Assembly (NCBI GenBank): GCA_023105745.1
Contig: JALGQZ010000003.1
Location: forward strand, 42,556,185 to 42,620,184
Source: Austropuccinia psidii
Lineage: Eukaryota; Basidiomycota; Pucciniomycetes; Pucciniales; Sphaerophragmiaceae
DNA length: 64,000 bases
Direction: 5' to 3'
The notes under the pieces are model-generated. The model had not been told where the DNA came from. It made no database searches and was given only the letters and a program-made list of their open reading frames with translations. Below, piece by piece: positions 55,401 through 64,000 of this stretch (its first letter is position 1; the number at the start of each line of letters is the position of its first letter). Both the position numbers and the translations under genes were made by a program.

Positions 55401-58400
55401 TCTCAGTAGGCTTTCTGAGAATATTGTTTTTGTTGGCAGGTACTTAAGTATCCTTAAGAAGCTGAATCATGTCTTATAAAAAAAACCATTATTCCTCTAG
55501 ATATTACTAGTGTTAGATAATTTGATGACGAGGAAAATATCATCATAGTCTATAGATTGGTCCTTTGAGAAATATCATAGCTTTCATAAATAATATTTTT
55601 TCAAAAATATTTACTGGTTATAAAAGATTAACAATGTATCAATATAGGAGGATCAAAAACATAATTATTAAATGCAATTAAACTAGCTCTACCCTAGTCT
55701 TCTTATCATTCGTTGTATTTAAAGAATAATCTTACTCTTTTTAGAATTATTTCAGTTAGATTTATATTTATTTTACCGATTGAGAAAGAGGAATATGATT
55801 CAAAATTTCTTAAAAAAATAAACACCACTATATTCCTTATTTTAATAGACTGATATCTTTTCAGCTTGAGCTTTTATTATATTCTATAAAGCGTTATCAT
55901 CAACAATTCCTCTTCCTCAGTGATTATTTTAGCTCTCAAATAGAACAAAGATTTTCCAAGATATGATATTTTGGACTACAGTTTTGTTGAAAAGCTTGAG
56001 ACTACTCAAAAATACTTTATATTTATTAAAACTTGAATTCATTCAGTTATTCTCTTATAATTTTCAAACTAATGTATGCTTACTATTCAGTATTAACTCA
56101 AGGGGGGCTCTGAGTATTATGGCACCCGATGCTAAATTTTCAATCAGATATTCAAAGATGATTCCCAATATATCTTTCCATAATGGTTTTGGCTTGTTTT
56201 ATTTTAAACCAAAATGGGTTAAAACAATTTCATGAAGCAGGAAAATTTAGCCCATTTTGTGGCTTAGAGAAGTTTTTGAACCAAGTAATTAGGGAGAAAA
56301 GATTTTACAAGAACCGCTTTCTTTAAAATCCGATTCCTCAAGAAAAATCATTTTAGTACTAGCCTTTATCAGCATTTCTCACACAGCTCACTTTCCCTTA
56401 AATTTTACCTTCAAATGAGAAATACAAAAACTTTAATTTCGTTACTGAACCAAGAATATTCTCCCGAAATATAAAGCCTTAATTATTTTTTCGGTTGATT
56501 GTGAGAAATTTACTACTTTATTGACCTTTTTGTAATCTGATTTTAGCATTTTTTTTGGAATGCTTCAGAAACTTCATTAATATATGTCAGAAAGGACCAT
56601 TGCATATTCAAAGATAGTTAAGCTATTCCAAAATATGATACTTTTAAATGCGATAAATACAGAAAGCTCTTTTATACAGTTAATCTTTTTCAAAAAACTA
56701 TTTCCTATAGGTAAATTATCCTGTCGAAAGAGTTTTTTTTCCTTAGCTAGTATATGTGATGTTAATCTCTTAATCCAAAAATTATAAGGAGAGTTTTTGA
56801 TACATTTTGTCAGTTAAACCCATCTCTTCATACTATATTATCAAATATGGCCCCCAAATCCCTTCCATTAACAGAATTCTAGGACCTTGGGGAAACTATA
56901 AGTGCCACTTCACTGTGAAATATCTCATATTTAGTATAAGATTCACTATAAAAATCTTGCTTCAACAATTTAAATCTAAGAAATGTGGCACCTAGCTGGT
57001 CTGTGACCCACAAATGAATGTGCTAAAGAAATTGATCAAATAATGTAAGAAAATATTGGGAGCTTACAGGAGTTTTTATCTTTTTATAGTCTGAAAATCT
57101 TTGTTTAAAATAAACTTTTTGATTATAGGACCATATTAATCACCCTGAATGCGGAACCAACTATTTTAAACCTTGTACACTTACTGTCATAAGGTGGACA
57201 CGTAGAAGCTATTGTAAAACATAAGAAGATTAATACTTATCCTGGAAGAAGTCATCAGAGATGAAAATATGCAAACAGTGAATGATCCAGTAGACTTAAT
57301 CACATTACCTCTTAAAATGACCTAAAAAGCACAAGGAAAGATACAGATTATAGAAAGAAATCAATTCAAAAAAATATTTGAAATGCCTTAAATTTATAAG
57401 TAGAGATGAAGCTAGACACTGCCATTAATATTAAAGAGCCCTTAGAATATTAAAATTAGATAGCCAAATATCAGATACTCAGGTAAATTTATTCTGATTC
57501 CTTCATAGGACATTCTGACCTCTGATATACTATGAAAATCCAAAGTCCTTTCAAGAGGAACCTCAGATCTCATAGTTTTCTACATCTTAGCTGAAGTTGT
57601 ACCCTTTAGTAATATAAGAAAATTCCTTTCTTACCAGACCATCAACAAACTGTAATTATCATTAGAAGCTCATAGAATCTTCAAATTAAAGCTTCAGGGA
57701 TAGAAAGGTTTCCAAAAGGGGATTTTGTAAAAGCTTTCAAACCTCCAATTATAAGTATGGATCTTCTTTAATGAGTTTCTATAACTGGGCTTTTTCCCAC
57801 CAAATGGAGGGTTGCTATTACTGTTAAATTTTGGATATGAAGAAGTAAAAACCACTCTGATACTGTAGCCTATTGGCCAAATCCTTTTAAACACAATGGT
57901 TGATATTTCTAAATATTTTATCAATGAAATATTTACCCATTTGGAAATTTATGAAAGGAAAACTTCCCAATGATGTTCTTGAGGCTTCTATGGTATAAAT
58001 ATATAAGTAATACTTTGGCTCCCTTTGTGTTCCTAACTTTCAAATTAGCATACCTATGAGTAGCTACATCATTACTTTTTACTTATTTAATTCATTAAAC
58101 TGCACCCCTACCTAATAAGGATACTAAAATCCTTGATTTCTCCTGAAAAATAACAAACCTTTCAGATCATCTTACCACTCTCATGCTTAATTGAATTGGA
58201 GGTGTTCCACAGGGATAATCCCTATTGACCCTTTTGAAGAAGTAACTGATATTACTAAACATGAAAAAATTTCCCTGTTTTATAAATGAGGTTTACCACC
58301 TGATATTGTATGTGAGAAACTGTTTTAGAAGTGTTAAGCTGACTCCAAGTTAATACAAGCCACTTATGTTAGTGGAGTATGCATTGAATTTGATCTTTTG

Positions 58401-58517
58401 ATTAAACAGAGGCCAATGTAGTTTTGCTTTCCAAACAAAGAGGAAACATAAATTCAATTTTTTAAATAAGGTAAACTGGCTTGAAACCAAATGGACCTCA
58501 AATCTTAGCTATGTATA
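55401..58517. other. AT-rich sequence without recognised genes
   Basis: About 3.1 kb. Frames of up to 90 aa (55963-56235, 56584-56787, 57694-57924) have no motif. At 58,230-58,500 a decayed reading frame may exist (HREKISLFYK then GLPPDIVCEKL), but I cannot assign it. Confidence 0.4.
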
Positions 58518-59280
58518 TGTAACAACCCCTGTCCAGGGAGAAGGGTACTCAATCTTACACCCACTCAAATACATCAAACCAGAAAATCCATTGTGTGTAT
58601 CAGCACTCAGCTTCAGCAATCTTCCTTGCAAAAACATGTCTACAGCTTGGTTAATCAATACAGTCTGTAAGCTCTTGTACAGGCTGGATTGACCCAATAA
58701 AGTTTGGATCCACCATTCTGAAACTGTATGATGACTCAATACTACCACACCTCTTGTACAGATTGTGTACAGCTGTAAAAGACCTATATTGTTTAAACTC
58801 AATTCAATCATCAATTCCTTTCATGAAAATTCTCTTTCTGGATCAGGGCTGGTGATTCTCACATATACCAGCCCCTCTTTTACCCCCCCAGGGACTTATC
58901 CTCAGTTAATCAATTTAGCTGATTTAATTCTTATTAATATTCTTACTCTTATTTTTGGGTCTTATACGCATTGGTATTAAGATAGTCTTTGCATTTCTTC
59001 TTATCCTTTACAGTATGAGTTGTGGTGGCCAAATCCTAATTAACCCTTCTCTTTCCTTCTAGCAGGTTGAAACAGTGGACTTGGACTTGTTTGTGATTGT
59101 CGCTTTTATTTCTTACTCTTATTGCTTGTTGCCACTTTTTCTTATATGTCTTTTATTAGAAATTTTACTCTTATTACACTATTAAGTTTACTCTTCCTTA
59201 TTTTATTCTTGAGCCCTCCATAGGTGAGTCCCAGTTTACTGAGTGCCAGTCCCTCTTCACTTAGAAGAGCCCCTATGACA
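58518..59280 (+). repeat. Probable 5' LTR of Gypsy-2
   Basis: It starts TGTAACAACCCCTGTCC and plausibly ends CCCCTATGACA at 59,280 (TG...CA, 763 bp), after a less AT-rich stretch (gagccctccataggtgagtccc). No second copy lies in the window, so the end is inferred. Frames inside (58509-58814, 58765-58980) are not genes. Confidence 0.5.
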
Positions 59281-59985
59281 TTAAATTAATTAATTCATGA
59301 TTTCTCTTTATTTTTATTCATTTATAATAATTTCTCACATTCTTCAATTATGACTCTTTTATGATTTTATGATTTTTTCATGATTATAATTCTTCTCTCA
59401 TCAATTTTCATCTTACTCACCTTATTCAAATGAAAATTGATTCTTCTCATTTCTTAATCATTGCTGACCATCTCACTTTCATTCTCAATTCTTTATCAAA
59501 ATTCAAAATTCTTTGTTTCCTTATTCAGGTCTTATCAGTATCTTCTATTGATTGGTTAATTGATTGTAATTCATTTTGGTTATTGATTCAGCAATTCAGG
59601 ATTCCGTTTGGATTGGACTGATTTACTGGATTCAAATTCCTCAAGAATTTATTTTTATTATTGATTGATTTTGACTCATAAATATATTGAACTGGTTCCT
59701 GAAGATATTGATTGACTTATTGTTTCCTCAAGACCTTTATTTTATATTGAAGACATTGATTCATTTATTGACTATTGAATTCTTCAAGACTTTATTGATA
59801 TTTGCTTTAAATTGATTTCTTACATTGACTGAATTGATTGATTTATTGATTGAATTTGATTTAACCTCAAGACTTTTGATTGATTCCTCAAACTTCAGAA
59901 AAAGGTTTATTGTTATTTATTTGGCAAAGCTTTTCTTCCTATTTTCAAGTATAATCAATTTTTTTACACTTCTTATTCTCAAATA
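59281..59985 (+). other. Gypsy-2 leader
   Basis: T-rich, low-complexity region with repeated attgattgattt and cctcaagac words between the LTR and gag. No primer-binding site was identified with confidence. Confidence 0.45.
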
Positions 59986-61296
59986 ATTCCAGTTCAGCAT
60001 AGCACTTCAGCCAAAAATACTAGATATCAAAGAAATCCAGCTTTTCTCACTCCTACAGAAAGAGTTCCCCTTGACTGTACACCATCAGTTCATCAACTGA
60101 GTGCAAACTTGGACAGAGGACCACCAATGGAAGGAGAAGCACCCTCCAGAAGAGGGGAAATTAAATCAAGCAGATAAAGATCATTCTCTGGCCTTTTGGG
60201 TGGTTATCCCGGCATTTATGAATGTGCAAGAGCAAGACTAGGGGAAGTTTGAGATGATGAGGTTGAAGATTCTGGAGAAACTGAAGTTTCAGATGCTTTG
60301 GCGAATGCTCCAGAGGTTCCTCAGAGCTCTAACCTATTCCTTTCTAGTCAACCTCTTGTCTCTCAGACTGAACTTATTCTCCTCAATATTATTGAGCAGA
60401 TGACTCAATTCATGGGAAATCTCATTCAAGCAGTTACCCCCAGGGACAATTCCAAAGCCCCTATATTCAATAATCCATCAATGAAGGCATTTTATTCCTT
60501 TGATGGTCATCAATTCCATAAATTCAGAGGATTTATTCAATCCTTTCAATTAATATTCCATAATGATCTGCAAAATTTCTTCTCTGACAGAAAGAATGTT
60601 CTTTACTCAACTTCTATTCTCACGGGTAGAGCTGAAAAATGCATTTAACCCTACCTCTCAAATATTTCCAATCAAGATCCTTCCTATCTCCTCAATAATT
60701 GGCATTTTTTTGAAACCCAATTGTTCACTCTATTTTGAAACCCCAATGAATTCAGGAAATCTGAGCAAGAGTTGGAAAATTTGAGGATGAATTAAAGTGT
60801 TCATGTAACTTTGTACATTGCTGATTCTAGAAGTTTAATGTTAAGAATTGGAGATTGGGGAGAAAGGGTATATATTCATTCTTACAGAAGAGGATTGGAA
60901 TCAAGATTATTGGATCAGTTGGCTTCTCACCCTGGTACTTTTGATACTCTTCAAGAGCTCATGTACATCACCTTGGAATTAGATCCCAAGTACCATGAGA
61001 GGCAAAAGGAAAAGGGTGGTAATCAAGAAAGAAAGCCTCCTGTAACTGGATATAATTTCTCAAGACCTCCTCAAGACTCATCTTCAAAGAGGCCTCGCCA
61101 CAAGAAGAATAAGAAGGGAAAGAAATTTCACCTTTCAAAGGACAAGCCCCATGATTCTCTCTTTAATAAGGACAATAAATTAATTGGTTCTGAAAAGGCC
61201 AGGAGGATTAAGGAAGGTTTGTGTACTTATTGTGGTGGGAATCACCCAATTGGAAAATGCTTCAATAGATCTCAGAACAACCTGGGTCATCAATAG
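59986..61296 (+). pseudogene. Gypsy-2 Gag
   Basis: One continuous frame from 59986 to the stop at 61294, with five internal stops (60175, 60250, 60646, 60736, 60793) and no frameshift. The frame opens with PVQHSTSAKNTRYQ. The codon before it, where the start would lie, is ATT. The capsid part includes PSMKAFYSFDGHQFHKFRGF, IQSFQLIFHNDLQNF and SLMLRIGDWGERVYIHSYRR, then LLDQLASHP and LELDPKYHERQKE. A basic linker (KRPRHKKNKKGKKFH) leads to the zinc knuckle CTYCGGNHPIGKC with spacing C-x2-C-x3-H-x4-C, all four ligands kept. Gag forms the particle that packages element RNA. This copy cannot be translated whole. Confidence 0.88.
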
Positions 61297-61389
61297 GCTT
61301 CCCTAGCAAGAAGGGAAAAGCCTGAGTGGTAATAATGATGTTCTCAATGGTTCTCACTTACTTCCTTCAATAACAAAATGGTGAACTCT

Positions 61390-61679
61390 GAATACTAGTG
61401 TCAAGAAATCTTTATGTCTCTGATATTTTTCATAGTATTCTCATTTATTCTGGTGCTTCAAACTCTTTTATTGCAAATAGTTTTTCTCTCAACTACTCAT
61501 TGAATATCTCAGAGCTCCCTGAAAAGATTCCTCTTTTAATTCTTCATTTAAATGAATCATCTTCCTTTCTCATCACCCATTATACTAAGTGGGTTGTTGA
61601 ATTGCCTTCATTCCCAAGCTTTGAATGGCACTTTTTTATCATAGATTTGGCCAATGGAGAAGACCTAATATTGGGCTAG
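61390..61679 (+). pseudogene. Gypsy-2 aspartic protease
   Basis: A frame about 90 residues long after a frameshift between gag and this domain (61,297-61,398). The active-site block reads SILIYSGASNSFIA. The retropepsin motif DSGAS has its catalytic Asp changed to Tyr (codon TAT at 61446-61448). The second conserved block is LANGEDLILG, followed by TAG (61677). The protease is inactive. Confidence 0.82.
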
Positions 61680-62195
61680 TATTTGCTTTACCATTTTTAT
61701 CCCATTATTGATTGGAAAAATGAATTGATCACCTATGATTCTAGTCATAAGGATTCTAGTGGTATTAATGCCTCTACTAGTAATGACTTGGCCGCTGCTG
61801 TCAACAGTTTTTCTCTGGTTGATGAACTTGAGACACCTGCCCTTCCATCATGCCCTCAGTCATTACTGCAATCAAGATATGAAGTCTTCAAAGAGACAAA
61901 ATATATTGGAGAAAATTTTGCTATATCTTCACTTCATCTCTTTCAAGGAAATATGGACCTTCCTCCTTTATCTTTTCATGCCTCCCTGGAGGATCAGTGG
62001 GATGAGGAGGAAGAGTAAGAAGAAATTGGAACTGTGCTGAAGGTAATCCCTCCTTCTTATCACCAATATTTGGATTTATTATCAAAGGTGAAAGCAGAGA
62101 AACTTCCTCCACACCACACCTGTGATCATCATATCAAACTGGAGGGTCTTTTACCTCCATGTGAGCCTTGAGGTATATTTTACATACCCAAATAG
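61680..62195 (+). pseudogene. Gypsy-2 protease-RT linker
   Basis: It continues the protease frame after the TAG: YHFYPIIDWKNELITYDSS, a Ser/Asn/Pro-rich stretch, FQGNMDLPPLSFHASLEDQW with an acidic run, a stop at 62016, then IPPSYHQYLDLLSKVKAEKLP and PPHHTCDHHIKLEGLLPP. This is the conserved segment just upstream of RT in chromovirus-type elements. It stops being recognisable after GIFYIPK (about 62,195). Confidence 0.8.
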
Positions 62196-64000
62196 GCCAC
62201 AATTATCTTTAAAAAGAAATTCTTAGCTATGCATAACCAATAAGTCATGCATATATTCAAAATTTACCATTTTTTATTTCAGGAAAGATGAATAGCTTTT
62301 TATTGAGTAAGTAAATTCATGGATTTAAGGCCAGATTTGGATTCTACACAAAATTTCACCTAGGATAGCTCCATAGAGTTAATAAGCTTAAATAAACTCT
62401 TTGAAGTGGTAATATGGAAAGTACTTCAATAGCACATAAAAGATCCATGAAAATATTTGTTTTTCTCCATTTCATGCCAAAATGATGGGAATGTGAGAAA
62501 TCCCATGTTACATATACACTAAAAATAGTGTTATGCATGTTTGTGGCACTTAATATTATGGTATTTGTACATACACCTTTGGTACACTCATGGTGGATAT
62601 CTCATTTTAAGCCTGAATTTCTATTTTGATGTAAAAAATAGTCAAGGGGAACAAAAGGCATCAAAGAGAGCCAGGGTACCAAACTTCTGAGGCCTCTGAG
62701 GTGTGGATAGCTCCAAATATTAGATCCATGGCTGCTCTTGGCCCAATTATTATACTAAGACCTTTTGGGAAGTTGTTTACCAAGTCAAAACTTCATTATA
62801 TCATAATAAAAAAGCAAATAAGCTGCTATTTTGACTTGCTGAGGAGGTAAAGAGCAACTTAGACTCATGTAACCATGTCAATTATTAATGATTCTCCATT
62901 TATAAACCCTAAAAGAGGAATTAAATCCCTTTTTAGACTAGTATCCATTGATTTACCTCATAGCAACCAGCCATGTAGTGCTATTTGCAATTCTATGTAG
63001 AAATGAGGTAAAAACTTCAAAAATTCATTAAAAATACAATTCTTAATGAATCTTTCTGAAACTCTCCGGACCAATTGAGAACTGTAGAGTTCATATAAAA
63101 ACCAAAAATAATTATACTTCTATAGGTAAAATTAAAGGTTTTACTTACAGTCCATTTTTGATGATTCCACGTGAAACACTGAATCTTTAAAAATTCACAG
63201 AAAATACACTCTGTGATGAAATTTCCAATAAAATTGATAACTTTGAGAAATCAATCATTTCTTTGGAATAAAAGAAGATTTACAGTTTTTACTCCTTTTA
63301 TTCTTAACCATAAATGGGTTGGTAGTCATGTAAAAGCATCAATTAAGTGATTATGATAATCTTATGTGACAACAAATGATGCAATCAATAATTCAAAAAG
63401 TCTTATTGTTTTCTCACTCACTGTTTTTCATTTCTCTCAATGGCATGCCTCTTTGAGCTGTCTTCGAGTTAAAAGAGGCCTCCTCTTGCTGGTTTTTTAC
63501 AAATAATCACATTACTCACTTATACCTTTATTACCAACAAGTAAGCATTAGTTATAATTTTTCTTAAGTGTTTCATTCTTTCAGAATAAATCAGAAAGAC
63601 TTTAAATCATAGAAAATGAACAATATATTGCTCTAATACTGTTATAAATCCATTTTGATCCATTAAATTCACAATTATCTGTCAAATTTCTCTTCTATTA
63701 TGTTTGATAAGTTCTTTGGAGTATTAGTGAGTGATTTATCTTAAATTCTTAAATTTTTTCTCCAGTAATTGTTTCCTTAAATAATTACATTTATAATTAT
63801 TCTTGCAAGAGATAATTTTATTATTGAATACTTCTTGTAATTAATTCTAGTAGACAATTACTGCTTACTGTTATAATCACGAGTAGTGTATAACAAGTGA
63901 AAGACATAATTAATTAATTAATTAACTCTTGTTATAATGATCTTAATATTATATTTCATAAGAAGAGTCATAGTACTGTTGATTAATAATAATACTATCA
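62196..64000. other. AT-rich sequence to the window end
   Basis: About 1.8 kb without recognised coding. A less AT-rich patch at about 63,440-63,495 (gcatgcctctttgagctgtc, aaaagaggcctcctcttgctgg) has a small inverted pair (gaggcctcctc) and may belong to an LTR-like repeat. The last 250 bp resemble the AT-rich right part of repeat B in style only. Confidence 0.35.

Larger units (their letters stand above)
58518..62195 (+). mobile_element. Gypsy-2: 5' half of a Ty3/gypsy retrotransposon
   Basis: Order on the plus strand: LTR, leader, gag with CCHC-type knuckle, protease, and the linker that precedes RT. Similarity ends around 62,195 at PPCEP then GIFYIP, just where the first RT block should begin. 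No RT, RNase H, integrase or 3' LTR follows in the window. The Gag and linker frames resemble an A. psidii gypsy family I recall, different from Gypsy-1. Confidence 0.85.

Noticed and set aside
1..64000. CRISPR arrays, bacterial operons, tRNA or rRNA genes.
   Set aside because: No spaced direct repeats of CRISPR type, no Shine-Dalgarno-linked gene clusters and no recognisable tRNA or rRNA segments were seen; introns and element types are eukaryotic.

Overview
The window looks like repeat-dominated nuclear DNA of a rust fungus (Pucciniales). The basis is strong AT bias, nested long-LTR Ty3/gypsy elements, FAR1-type Mutator-like elements (MULEs), short GT-AG introns, and almost no intact genes. 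The gag-pol frames at 1.3-8.4 kb and 60-62.2 kb resemble retroelement polyproteins that I recall from the myrtle rust Austropuccinia psidii. I favour that species, but this is recognition from memory and not a search. No bacterial-style genes, rRNA, tRNA or CRISPR were seen.

Layout. (1) 1-10,612: a minus-strand Ty3/gypsy element. Two diverged long direct repeats (1-1332 and 9303-10612) flank gag, protease, RT, RNase H and integrase, all decayed, with substitutions at several catalytic positions. A 1,295-bp non-autonomous MULE derivative (4819-6113) sits between gag and protease with a perfect 8-bp target duplication, and carries a large array of short palindromes. (2) 14.6-17.7 kb: a visibly less AT-rich island. 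It holds the only convincing intact gene, a two-exon Ser/Arg-rich disordered protein of 212 aa (15795-16755). (3) 18.7-28.8 kb: two diverged copies of a TATA-bearing long repeat. The first is split by MULE-1 (about 19,831-25,779), which encodes on the minus strand a FAR1 zinc finger, a MULE transposase core and, after an 80-bp intron, an OTU-like cysteine-protease domain. MULE-1 is itself interrupted by a solo LTR (23459-25218). (4) 33.5-35.5 kb: a solo LTR of the same family. (5) 38,198-43,408: MULE-2, a foldback relative of MULE-1 with 1.6-kb inverted arms, so the OTU-coding segment is present twice in opposite orientation. (6) 43.8-45.9 kb: a third LTR of the solo-LTR family, followed by a decayed hAT transposase (BED finger, several introns, C-terminal dimerisation motif) at 46.2-48.6 kb, then an LTR scrap and an OTU fragment at 49.1-49.7 kb. 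(7) 50.8-55.4 kb: two further LTR copies. (8) 58.5-62.2 kb: the 5' half of a second Ty3/gypsy element on the plus strand (LTR, leader, gag with zinc knuckle, protease), ending just before RT. The remaining AT-rich stretches gave nothing I can name.

The MULE family is the most coherent biology here. It combines an element-encoded FAR1 DNA-binding domain, transposase and OTU-like domain with termini rich in an AACACGTAA motif in both orientations, and a non-autonomous copy that keeps those termini. The nesting gives a relative order: MULE-1 entered a pre-existing LTR-like repeat, and a solo-LTR-family element then entered MULE-1. All coordinates and similarities were read by eye, and boundaries marked approximate may be off by tens of bases.
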